Assembly: GCA_000711775.1 (NCBI GenBank)
Contig: ARYC01001936.1
Span: 25,895-89,894 of the forward strand
Direction: 5' to 3'
Length of the DNA: 64,000 bases
Source: Oxytricha trifallax
Taxonomy: Eukaryota; Ciliophora; Spirotrichea; Sporadotrichida; Oxytrichidae
This document shows positions 22,713 to 36,300 of this stretch, in pieces. Every line of letters begins with the position of its first letter. The first letter of the stretch is position 1. The notes below the pieces were generated by a model, which was given only the letters and a program-made list of their open reading frames with translations, searched no databases and had not been told where the DNA came from. A program made the translations under genes and the position numbers.

Positions 22713-25700
22713 TAAAAAAGAACTACTGGATACAAAAATCTAATAAGCGGGATCTGATTCTTGAATATGCTTTTATGATATTTATTTGCGCATTAATAGC
22801 TATATCTATTGAAATAGTTAACATAATAGCTGATTAGGATACTGAAAATACGTTTTTAAATAATGCATAAATTATAGATAGATATATTATAATTAGAAAA
22901 TATTTTTTAATCATAAAATGTAGATGATAAGTGGTTTTACTAGAAAAATCCAAATGAAAATAATTGTAAAACAGATTTCAGCTTAGAAGTGTACAATTCA
23001 AATAATTATAATCCATTTTTGCTGGATCATAAGAAATAATTGCTTCCATCCTTTTTTTCATACAATCTGATTCTATGTACATAATTATATTTATTAGTTT
23101 TTATATCTTAATATTAGGAGATGTACAGCAATTTAAATTCCAAAGATTAATTAATTATTTTAAATAACTTCTTGATTTTAAAGTTAAATAATCCAAAATG
23201 TAATCTCATTAATATTTACTCATTTAAAGAATTATAATTTTCTTAGATGATATTAATAATAATTACAATATAATCCAATTAAATTAATGGGAGAAGATTA
23301 TTTTAAATTTCTGTGTTTTAAATTCCAATAATCTTTGCGAACCCTTGTCGGTTTATTCTATATTAAATGGCAAAAGAAAAGCAAATAAATGTGATAGAAA
23401 CATTAAAAGTGTATGATTTGAGCACCTACGCCTATGGATTATCATTTCTAGTATCCTAATTGCCGTTGCTATTAATCTCAACTCTATTCCTCACTCTATC
23501 TTGCTTGCAACTATTGTATATATCATATTATTAAAAATTTTAATAAGAAAAGCTTTAATTAAAATTGATTAGAAATTTTAGACATATAACACAAAATTGA
23601 ACTTATTTAAACAAATTTAATTAAATAATAAATATTTTAAATTAATTTAGAATTTTTGTGATCTAAATTATAATTGTATTATCAATAACCTTAGGTGATG
23701 CTGATGCTAGTGATGAATTTTTCTAAAAGATTTAAGGAAATATAAACTTATGAGGTCATTTTATATAAATTAATATAGTTAGTTTATATTTTTTTTAAAC
23801 TGATATATAAATAAAATTGGCTTAAAATAGTAAAATAAAACTGTCTTTTAAAACGTTTGAATTTAAAAATTAAACTATTATATCTTAGTCAAAATTTAAT
23901 TGTGTTCATTTTTTATTAAATATTTAAAATCCATTATAAACTTGGGGTTTGTTGGTAAATTCTTTTGTGTGGGAATATTGCTTGGCCTGTGCTCTCTGGT
24001 GATAAGTTTAAGTGTAGCTGTACCAAGTTCAGATCCAAAAATGTCTTCACAAATTGGAATGATGATACTGTTCGTACCTAAACTTTATTCATAAAATTTT
24101 CTATAATAATTTATGCCTTTTGTATAATTTCCCTACCTATGATATTTATCAAATGATAAGAAACTATTGATTATATTTAATAAATAGCTCTTGTTTTTAA
24201 GTTTATTGTGGCTTTTATGATGATATAGACAAATAATTTTGAACCATGTGATGATGAACCATATAAATATCAAATTACTATTTTTAAGAGCTTATCTTTT
24301 ATCCCATAGATTCCTGCACTTCTTTTAATGTAATATTAATTTAAAAGATATTGTTTGAGATAAAAAAATATTTTATTGTAAATTTCATTTGAGTTTATTT
24401 AATAGTACATCAGCAGTCGATATGATTACTTCAACTACATAAAATATAAGGATATCAAGTAAGATGAAGGTTTTTATTTTGGTATCTTGTGTGCTGACCT
24501 AGTTTTCTATAATTTATCATTGTATTTAATCGGGAAAAAATTAAACTTAATGAAATATAAACTTCTTACTTCCCTAATTTATCTGAATTTAATTCTATTC
24601 TTTGCTCTATCTTTATTTGGATCAGGTTTTTACTAATAAAAAGGGCTTTTTCTTCTTCATAGAACCTTTAATATATGAATTTATATTTCCACTATAATTT
24701 GATAGATTTTATATTGATTATTATTATTATTTTAAAATTAATTAAAATATAAACCTCTATTTTGCTGTAAAAAACAATAAAATGATTAAGTAAGATCAGC
24801 TGCTTCCTCTATCAAAAGGAATTCAAGAAAAATTAGTCAAAATTACCAAAGTAATATTAATTAAATTAATTTATTAATAAATATCTAAGAAAAAAATAAA
24901 TAAATAAGTTGTAAAGTAAAATAAATTCGCAATAATTTCACATAAAGGTTAAACCAGAAAGTAAATGAAACCGAACAAAATTCAAATCATATATATTAAG
25001 ATACGGAACAAGAAGAAAATATTATTCTAAAAATATTTATTAAATAGAATATTTTCAATATTAAATAGAGTTTTAATTATTATAAATTAAAGCGTTTAAT
25101 AGTTTTATTCCAATTATTTTGAAATAAAAATCATTTTTAATATGTTAAATATTTAAATAATAACATTAACGATGAAGTTTTTACAGTTTAAGTTGAGAAT
25201 TTGAACAAAAGGTTTAATTAAAATATGGAAAATCAAATTAATGATGTGAATTTCACAATCTTACTTTAAAAAATAAGTTGTATATAGAAATCTTTTCTTG
25301 CATATAAGTGTTTAAAAGTTAAAATATAATTTTTTAATCAAGCAAGGAGAAACAGTATGTTTAATAGGAGAAAATGGTTCTGGAAAGTTTAAAAATAATT
25401 TGTATTTTATAAGATATTTCACATTAAATTGAATTTTATGTAAATGCATATTTTATTTTTTATATGAAAGACCACCCTTGTTAAGATTTTTGCAGGCCTT
25501 TACAAGCCAGATGACCCCAAAAAGAACCAAACAGTTTTAAGGGTTTGTGGCAAGAACATTCTTAAATACCCAGAATAAGGGAGAAAGTATATAAAACTGT
25601 GTCATTAATTCGATTTTCTGTTTTAAGAACTTAGCCCAAGATAGCATTTTTACTTGGCATGTGAGATGAGAGGAATTCCAAAATAACAAGTTAATTAAGA

Positions 25701-28700
25701 AATTGAGAAAACTCTAAATGATTTTATTAATTTCAATGTATAAATCTTATATTATTTAGATATATTATCTCCATTTAAATTAATATTATGACCTTGGACT
25801 AAATTAAGATAATATATCAGACAAAACAGTTAAATCACTCTCTAATGGCATGAAAAGAAGAGTGTCAATTGGTTAGGCTCTGTTAGGAGAAGCATAACTA
25901 ATAATCTTGGATGAGCCAACTGCAAATTTAAGTGAGGAGTCAGCCCAGGATCTCTGGAATGTCATAGCGAAGATTAAAGATATAGATTCAAAGAGATCAG
26001 TGCTTGTAACTACTTAGGATTTAAAAGACATTCAGAGGAGGAATCCAAATGTTCAATATGTTGTTAGAAACTTTATTTTAATTATATTTATGAATAAATT
26101 TAAACACTAATATCGATATGAAAATACTTCAAATTTAATACTAAGTTATTCAATTTAACAAATTTTCTAATTGAAAACATGTTTAAAATTATACTTAAGG
26201 AGAATAAGCTACTAAACTTTAGAATTATTTGAATTTTTTAAAAATCTATTGGTTTTTAGTTAATCCCTTATTATAATTAATAGCTTTTTATTCAGTATTT
26301 GTATAATAAAAATAATTCTTCATTAATGTCTATATGTTTAATTGCTTTAATTTAATTATTAAAAAAACTAAGTCAACGAAAAGAACAACTTTGAAGAAAG
26401 GAAATCATTTGATATGTTCTTACAGAATAGCAATAATAAAAATAAACTGGCTTAAAATTACAGATAAAACCAGCATTATACTTTATATCCCAAAAAATAA
26501 TCACAATAGTACATGAAAAACAGAGGGAGTTTGAATTCTGAGATTAAAAATATGAAACAAGAGGAGGATAAAAATTATATAGTAAATAGGATATTTCTGC
26601 TGAATCAAGGAAAAATCAGCGTATTTAACTCAGTTTATATATAAATTATATTTAAAACAATATTTTAAGTCAAATTTCTCAATAAAATCATAAATTTATT
26701 AAATATAAAGTTTCATATTTCAAGAAAAGTAACCCATACTAATCAATACTGGTAGTTATAAATAATTTTGAATTAATAGTTGAATTTTATTAATTTCTTT
26801 ATAAAAACATATCGACAAAGGATGAAGTGAGAACACTTATTGTGGAATATATTTATATAGGCAATTATATATAAATTAAAAAATTGGCAATTATTTTAAG
26901 TTAATTTTATTGTGAATGCTTTTTTAAATGACTCTTGCTTGAATTTGTTCAATAAATCACGCATTTTAAGAAGAAAAGTTAAAAATTTACTGAATTTAAT
27001 TTTTAAGAAATAAAAATTCTATTTAAATTTCAAAGAGTTATGTAATAGAATTGGAGGGACAAAAATTGAGATAAATCTTTTGTTTTAGTTTTAATTTTGA
27101 GAAATGTTAAACTTCTATGATTAAAAAATATTTTAGGTTATTTTTCAAAATTTAATGTATCTTACAATAATCTCATTTCATTTATTTCTACACATTTCCT
27201 ATAATATATTTTAATTTCCCCCAAAAAATTCAAAGGTAAATATACATGGAAAACTAATTGCTCTTTATGATACATAAAAATGAAGAACGAAACTTTAAAA
27301 ATAAAACAGTTTTTTTAATGATATCTACTTTAAATTTTTATTTTTATAATAAATAAATGATAATTTAAATTTAAACTTTGCATAATTCGAATAACAATTC
27401 AATCAAAATATGAAATTTATTTATGAAATTATAAAACTTTAATATTTTATTAAATTTAATCAAAGATATTGCAATGCAATAAGTGTGGCTGGCTTAGAAA
27501 AACATCCAGAGGTGTTTATTAGAAAAAGTAAATTTATTGAGGATATTTTCCTTGGTCATACAAAATATATTATTTTAAATTTTAATTTGATAATATAATA
27601 TTACAATGACTTAGGGAGAGGAAATTAATTATTATTATAATTTTATTATTAAATATCTGTAATAATTTTAAAGAGGAGAAAGAACAGATAAGCAGTTATG
27701 AAAGAAATTATGTCAAAACAAATATCAATCTAACTAGATTTAATTTAAATCTTATATTAATAGAATAAAATCCTTAAAAAGCAAAAACGTACAGTCAATA
27801 ATTTATATAAATTTCAAATTATATGATGAAATAGTTTTAAATGACATTTATAATAAAATGTCCGATTAAGAAAAGTGATAAAATATAAATAATCAATTAA
27901 TTGTAAAGTAAGGGCATTAATTATTTAAAAAAATATAATATAATATACTTTTAAAAATTAATTTTAATTTCATTCAGTAATTATTTCAAGAAATTTATTT
28001 AATTACCGATTTATCTTTATAAATGATTTGATTCTGAAAAAGAAGATTTCTTTGGGAGTCATGCTTAAAGATTTAACTCAGTTATTGATAAGAAACGAGG
28101 ACTTTGCCAATAAATTATTTGCATTATACTTTTAAGATTAAAACTCTTCTTCAGAATGAAAAAAATGATGATTTTCATAGCTATGCTTTTCATACCCAGG
28201 ATCATCATATTAGTTGAGTTATTTAAATCTATAATTCAATTGATTATTTTATATTAAAAAAATTCAGCAATAATTCTTTGGGTGGACAGTCCAGAACTCC
28301 CATCTGAAAAGGATAACGGTCATTAAATAGGGAAAATTCAATAAAATCTAGGAATATTGAGAGAAGTAGTGCCTGTAAAATTGCAGGCGATAGTGTTCTG
28401 CTTATGCTCAGGAATATTTCTATATAATTAAGTTGAGGACACCGAATAGAAAAGACGGTATGTTTATATTAATGCAGGGTTCTCCAGATTTGCATATTAC
28501 ATTGGATATTTCATATTTGATTACATTGTGTTTATGATTCCCACATTTAAAATCCACATATTCTTTAATGAATTTAAATTTAAATCTAAAGTTTAATTGT
28601 ATTCTAATAATTTGATCAGAATAAACTGGTTTTAAATTTGTAACTTACTTATCCTATATTAAATTTATTTTATTTATACGTTTTAAAGATATTTTGTTTA

Positions 28701-31700
28701 TAATTAATCATAATAGTCTGTATGACTCGCTAGACAAGTTACATAAACTATGATTATAGAAATAAAATACCTACTTTACTAGTATTTGGAGTCACTATTA
28801 TACCCATGCTCTACATTACTGGCTTCTTTTTTAAAAATAGAGATAATGCCTTTAGGAATAGTGGTGCTTGCTTGTATCTATTTTTTTACTTTATAAATTA
28901 ATATTTTATGACTAATATTTATTAGTAAATGGAATTATAAGTAAAGTTGTTCAAATAATTATGGTATTAATTATATGTTAAATTGTCAATTTTAAAATAA
29001 TATTATAAATGTAAATATTATATAAATAAATCTATTTGGTTTTTTCATTGCAGAATATATAAATGCTTTAACTGGTAATGTAATTTATAATGCTTCCAGA
29101 GATGAAAATAAAGTTGATAGTTACTTTGATTATTAATTTACATTTTATTTAATTGAATAGTTTAGAATTCTATTTTACCCTATTAAAAATCTAAAGAATC
29201 ATTTTTTAACTATGTTTATAAGATTATTAGTGGTACCATAAGCTTCTCTTTTTAGATCCATTTATCTTCAATTTGTGGAGTCTAGGGTTTCCATATTTAT
29301 TATTATTATTTGGAATTCAAAAATGTATCTAATTTTCAATTGAATTAATAGTATGATACAAATCAATTAATTAATGGCATATTCATTTTGAATTCAAAGA
29401 TTCAATATCTTAAATATTTATATTAAAAAATTAATATACCTTTATTCTATCAATGAATTTTATAATAGTTTTATATTAAAAATTTTATCATTAAATGATT
29501 ATTTTAACAAATAACTTTTAAACATATGATATTTGATTCTAACAATATAAATAATAATAAATAATGAATTTAAGCATGTGTTTCCAGACAGCTTAGAAAT
29601 CTATCATGGACTAGCATAAGATAGTATAGTACACTACTAACTTAACAATAAATAATAGTGCGATAAATACTTAATTCAATATTAATTATATAAACTGTAT
29701 TAGTTAGTTATTTTTAGGAAATTAAAGAGAAATAATTCTTGAAAATAATCTTTCTTCTTTTCTTTTCTCATTTTAACGATCATGGGAGACCCTACGATAT
29801 CTCCAGCGTTAAATTTATTTTTTTCTCAGTAGCATCTCCGGATTTTTATGTCATGACATAAGCTCTATATTCACTTCATACTACAATAAAAAAGGTATCC
29901 TGTGTAATACTAGGTAAAAATACCACGAAAATAGGTATTATACGTGTTTAAAAAAGCAAAATATCAGAGAAAGTGGTTTTATAAATTTCTCATCCATTCT
30001 GTATTTTTTAATATCATAAACATCCTGGCAGTAAGTCTGAAACTAACTGTATTATTGTCTTTGGCAATTTTTATTGGGCATTGGGCTGCTGCTCATTGTA
30101 ATATTCATCGACAGACGCAGAGCAATTTAAAGATGTTAAGCTAAATCAAATAGAATGATTGAAGGTGGATATGCTCTAAAATATATTTATTTTTTCTTTA
30201 TTCTCTTCGAATTATAACATTCAAATAAAAATAATGCTGAAGATTAAACAACCAATAGCCTAAGATTTGATGAAGAAGAGAACACTAGAAACATTCCTCT
30301 CTTAAAATCAGTTTTGGAATAATAATCATAGAATTAAAACAACATATCAGGTAACATAGTAGATAAATAAAACATCAGAACTAATTCTCAAATGACAAAT
30401 TAAAATGTTGATAGAGAAGAGGGTGATAATTCAACTTAATAATTGCATAATCATAGATAGTAAATGATTAAAATAATAATTGAGATTAATTTGGGACTTT
30501 AAATTACAGAAAATTAATTTATATAAATTATAGATTACTTTATATTTTATTAACTTACTATGACAATGTTTAGTATATCACTTTTCATAATCTCTTTCTC
30601 TTCTAATTATTTGTCTTTCTAATCGCTTTTTCTTATAACTTTTAGAATCATCTAAATTATTTTACGCTTATTTGTAAATTATTATTCTAAAAAAATTACG
30701 ATTGCTCAAACAATTAATTTATTTTAATAAATTTATTTAGTTTATTATGTTAATTTTATATTTTTATATTATTTAAATGCAAGAATAGCTAGATTAAGAG
30801 GTGCCATCGTTATGCGCATTTAATCTCTAAAAGTTGTATAATAAAGATAAATTGACTGTAAATATCAAGGAAATTAAGTTTTATGCAGGGAAGATACATG
30901 GAGTCTATGGATTTAAAAATAGTTTAATTTTTTAAAGTTATTTTTTTATGGATGTAATGGTTCTGGGAAAACAACTCTTCTACAGTTATTGTTTAGAGTA
31001 ATTGAAATAAAAACTTTGATACAAAAAAAATAATTCTATAAATTAAACATTATTGTGTAAGATGAGTGGAAGAACTTTTGGGGACATTTACTATGGAAAT
31101 TAACATATAAGTAACACTTAAAGCATCAATATTCATAATTAAATTGGCATGTCTCCAGAGGAGTATGTGATATTGTAGATTTAAATATAAATTTACAATG
31201 TTTTAATAAATAATCATAAAATCATAAGTAAATTATGATAATTTTAGGAATATGGGATTACTTGACAGTTATTGAACACTTTGATATTATTGCTTAGATT
31301 AAATGCTTGAATTAATCTGCTAAATTAGAGTAGAAATAGAAATTACTCCAATCACTATGATTTAATATGAAAGGATTTATGATATTTATATAGATATTTT
31401 TTTATACATCTTTAAGTTTATTCTAATGATTTAGCTGGTATATTTATAACTCAAGAAATTTTAATGATCTTTAATTAAATTATCCGACAAGTTAAATTTG
31501 GTGATTATAATTGCATTGAATTAATTTTCCAAAAATTAATTCCTCAATATCAAATTGAATTGACAAACTTAATAATAATTTTTAACTCATTAATTTTGGT
31601 ATAATATGCTCACAAAATCGCCTCACCTTTTTTCCTATTTATCTTAAAACAAATTTATTTAGTTTTATTAAAAATATAATCTATCCTTATATTACTGAAT

Positions 31701-32400
31701 TAGTTAATAAAATTAAAATCTAATTATCTGGAATTCCTCATATTTTTCCAATATATTAATTATAGATAAATTTCTATTAGTTTACTTAAGTTAACTTTAT
31801 AAGACCAAAAATAATAATTTTTTTATTAAAATTGCAATAAATGGCAATTTATATTGAGTGGAGGCAATAAAAGAAAACTTCAAATCGCTCTTGCACTATT
31901 CGGATCTCCAAAATATATCTTCATTGATGAAATATTCCAATTTTTAGACCCACTCTCCAAGGAAAATCTCAAAGACTACTTGAAATATATAGCAAGAAAT
32001 AATTAATCTACTATTGTATTAATATCTCAAAATAGAGAGGATTTTGAAGGTTTTTGCGATATACTTTATCATATGATAGATGGAAAGATTTCAAAAGATA
32101 ATGCATTAATATGTAATTATTAGATATTTTATCCTTATAATAATATGTTGCATACCTATGTATACATTAAATTTTAATCATATACTAATAATTAATGCAG
32201 AGAATTCCCTTAAGGCATCAACAGTAATACAATCAACTGAAGGGCTAGATGAATCAAGACACTCAAATTTATCTAAAAACCAATTAAACTCATAAACAAA
32301 ACAGTAAAATTAAGCATCACAATAATTGCAAAATAGTCTCAGTTCCAGTGCTAATAAACAAAGTTTTGGTGTTGAAAACTAGCAAGACAAGAGCTATTGA
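22713..32400 (+). CDS. ABCA-type ABC transporter, highly fragmented by AT-rich IESs
   Basis: The parts in order are as follows. KNYWIQKSNKRDLILEY (22713, first helix). EKQINVIETLKVYDLSTYAYGLSFL (23380, TMD1). VENLNKRF (about 25195). NBD1 Walker A GENGSGK (about 25370), signature LSNGMKRRVSIGQ (about 25835) and Walker B LIILDEPTANLSEES (about 25900). RIFLLNQGKISVF (26600). LILKKKISLGVMLKDLTQLLIR (28030, start of the second half) and TMD2 pieces (28.3-30.1 kb). NBD2 Walker A YGCNGSGKTT (about 30945), VIEHFDIIAQIK, signature LSGGNKRKLQIALAL (about 31855) and IFIDEIFQFLDP (about 31920). TGA is at 32398-32400. Full-size ABCA proteins move lipids across membranes. Two departures stand out: NBD1 signature LSNG instead of LSGG, and NBD2 Walker B/D-loop DEIFQFLDP instead of DEPTxGLDP. 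The order is colinear, but MDSs of 60-250 bp alternate with longer AT-rich IESs. The exact start and most junctions are unresolved. Confidence 0.82.
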
Positions 32401-33300
32401 AAACATATTAAATTAAAATTAGAGTAAGTTTTGGGTGATATAGTAAATAAGATATATAAAAATTATAGAAAATTCAATTAATAATATAAGAAGAGCAGTT
32501 AAATTAAAGTTATAAATTGATATATTTTAAGAATTATCTATTTTTTTCTCAATTTATTTATTCTGTATTTTAAGAATTGAATTTTTATAAAAATATTTTA
32601 TTGCTTAAAAAAATTGTTACAAATAAATGGCACTACTAAGGCACATAAAATTTAAAAACAAATTAATTTTATTAATAATTCAAATTTTTCTTAAAAATTA
32701 AGAATTTTAAAATCCTTTGAAGAATTTGGCCTATTTAAGTATATTTTAAAGAATTTATTCTTAAATGTATTTATAAAATAAAAAAATATACAAAAAGATT
32801 TAACTATTTTTCTGAATAATTATTTGATAATAAGATTAATAATTATTTCAAATATGAGTAGTAAGATTTTTTGTTCTTTAAAAGAGTAAATTTTCGAAAC
32901 TTTTTTTCATATTTTGTTTAACTTTGTTGTAAGTTAGATTCTATGTAAGAAAACCAAAAATCAAAAATTTTTCAATTCTTTTAAAATAAAAGATAGAAAA
33001 TACAAATTTATATCTTTGATAGCTTTCCAAATAATATTTACAGTTTCGTATTTTTTTTAAATCTTTTGAATTATGAAATTAATTTAAACATACAGTCGTT
33101 TTTTATTTCAAAGCAAGATAGCAATTACTGAAATACTAATTATAAAAGACAATCTTACAATGAAACTATAAATAGAATAAGAACCCATCACTGCAATTAA
33201 ACTTATATATTTTTCTATTTTATTGTTCAAAATGTGAGTAGAGGCCTCTTAAATAACTGAGTTTAAATTAATTAAAATATTTTAATAAAGAGTAAAATAA
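32401..33300. other. AT-rich spacer
   Basis: No recognisable coding sequence. One minus-strand frame stays open by chance through AT-rich sequence but has no protein-like composition. Confidence 0.45.
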
Positions 33301-36300
33301 TTTTTAATTTTAATATGTGTTTTTGAGGGTTCCATAAACAGTGAAAAACTTAAAGTCCTGCTGGCCATCTGTAATGTTTGAATCCTACCCTGTAGTTTAA
33401 TTAATTTATTTACAAATTAATTTTTTGCTCATAAAATTTCTATTGAGTATCATTAGTGATCATATTCCTTTAGAAATGACTCATCCACATTAAGTGGTTA
33501 CTTCCTGCCATCGCCATATATGAAGTGTTTGCTTTTGAATTATCGTTAAGGACGTTATTAATAGTGGTGTCTGTGTACATTTAAAAAGTAGTTTTATTGA
33601 AGTAAACGTCAAAGCAGTTCATACCTGCAATCAAAACCCCAAAACCCCTTAATGAGGTTTATAAGTGCTTTGATTTGTAGGGAATTTGTTAGGGGTTGGG
33701 GTTATTATTTAAATGCTAGACAAAAATAGCAAGCTTTTTGGGTCTATTTATGATGAAGAGTATATAGATTTAGTGTTTAAACTGCGATATGGATGTGATA
33801 TATACAGTGAATAAGTCAAACCTGTACTTAATTATAAGTCAATTGCACTGCTCTTAAAGAGAAGTCCTTCAACTGTTCGCTCCCACTGCCTTATAGCTGT
33901 ATAACTAAAGCAATAATAGCTGAATTCAATGCCTTAGAGGAAGTCAAAGTTTCAATAGAAGCATATTGACTATCTTATTAATGAAAAAACTTTGAAGTAT
34001 TGGGCTCACTTCTCTCTTGACCAACGAGCTATTATGTTTCACCGCCAGTTCCCTGAGTTGAAGATCTCTGCATAGTCTGTTGCTAACATTTATAAACGAA
34101 ATGGTATCTCTTACAAAGGTGTGAATCGTATCAAGAGAGTGATTGATTTCACTCTGCCATTTTACAACAACAACTTAAATTATATTTATAATTAAATGCA
34201 GAGAGCCTAATAGAATAATATTAAGTTTATACATGCTGACGAGGCTGTGTTTACCTTCAACACTTTCATCTAGAAGTCTTGGTATAAGAGGCATAGTAAT
34301 ATAGAAGTATATGACTAGAAAGTCAAGGTATAAACGATGGCAATTCTTGGAGGAATTAGTGAAGATACTGGTTTAGAAACTTATGTTATTCATCCTCGCT
34401 CTATTAAGACAGAGCAGTATATAAAGTTCTTAGAACAGCTGAGAGAGAAGTACCCTGAATAAGAGATAATACTGTTTGTTGATAATCTTTCTGTTCATAA
34501 GACTAAAGAAACAAGGAAGAGTTATGAACAACTTAGAATAACACCAGTGTTCAACGTACCTTACAGTCCATAGTTTAATGGAATTGAGTTCTACTGGGGT
34601 ATATTAAAAGGTCATTACAAGAAGATGCTGCTCTACCACTTGATGCATGACCTACCTATTGATACAGTTGACTTTATTAAAAGCTCAGCGAAGAGAGTAG
34701 ATAATTTATTGGCTTAAAAGCTGTGCGAAAGAAGGGAGAGTGAATGTATAATAAATAAGTTTTAGAGTTAAGTTAATGAATATATAAGTCACATTTAGAA
34801 TTCTTTAGAGGGAGCTGGCTTCTCTTTCTTTTCTTCTATTTCTTGCTTCCCTCCTCCTAAGTTTCTTCTCTTGCTGCCAGCTCCTGCATCTATGTTCATT
34901 GACTCTGGAGGCTAAATATTTGAATAAAGTCTCTTGCTAACTTCATACTTTGTCTGCAACTTTAGCTCTCTGTGAAGCTTGCTCTATTCCTTCATCAAGA
35001 AGATGCCAGTTCCACATTTTTCTAAAGAGTTAAGCTACAAATCTTACTAGAAATATAAGGGTGCTTCTGCAGCTCTGATAGCCAGCTCTCACTTATCTTG
35101 ATCCCTTGTTTGTCCTTATCTTCTGAAGAGATGCTGTACCTTTTCTTATGAGATTCTTGATTAATTTCTTTCAAGTAATCAGCTTTAATTGTTGCAAGAA
35201 TGCTAAAGAAATAGTTTCTTTCAGGTAGTTTATTTGACAACTGCTTCTTAGTAGGCAGGTACAGCGAAACCTCTGGGTCATTCATAGCATCATCATATAA
35301 GTTAGTCACTGAGATTTCTGGATAGTTTGGAATCTCTGCAAACTTCACATCTTAAGTTTTCAAAGCTTTCTTCTCTTCGCAGAGTATTGCTCTTAGAAAT
35401 GAAATTTTAGTATCTTCCATCGTTGGTAGAAACAAACCAACTACATAATCAAGATTAGTTAGTATGAGTTCATTACCTTGCTGCATCAGGTAGCGATGCA
35501 AATCCTCCTTGCTTCTAAATCTTTGAATCAATTCTTGTGCTTGCCCTCTATTCATTGCATCATTCATTGACTCCATCTTGTTTACAGATCTAAGAAATGA
35601 TATTCAAATTTAAGTTTATTGATTTCAATTATATACCTCTGTAAAACTTACTATTAAATATGGGCATCCTATAGAAGGTCAACCTCTTAGCAGGATATGC
35701 AGAAGGTTTTGAGAACTTGTTTCAAACTTGAGAGATTGATATCAATTTCTACTGTTATAGTTCCATATTTTTAAATTTAAATTTGTGCGTACTTAATTAG
35801 GAGCAGCTCCTAAAATGCTAGTACTTAATTAGGAGCATTAATTTAAGCTAGAACTTAATTAGGAGCACCCTAATTTTAATCATAAAATCACAAAATACCT
35901 CCTAAAGCAGTACGTACTTAATTAGGTGCACCTCCTAAATCGGTACGTACTATAATCAACTTATTATTGATTGTAAAAATGGTTACTTTATCACCCAGAT
36001 TTAGAGCTGGATCGTCTCTTAGCACTCATATTTCTTCTATAATACCCTAAAAACTTCCCTTGAAACTTGTAGGCTTGCAAAGCTCTCATATAAGCTCTCA
36101 GTTATAGAGGCAGTTTTATAATTTTAAATTCAAATTTAAATATGAGCGCTAACATTTTAAGAAAAACAACAGCACTTCCATAAAACTAAATGAGACTGAC
36201 CTTTGGCAGCAATAAAAAATGTGATAACTGTGAGATGAACTCACATAAGGAACTACCTGAGCTATCACTTGAGGTCTCTGTTATTAAAATAGAAATTAAT

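Noticed and set aside
33632..33648. C4A4 tract as a true internal telomere or chromosome end
   Set aside because: It is the terminal motif of a TBE with a matched inverted end, TIR and target duplication 4,084 bp away.
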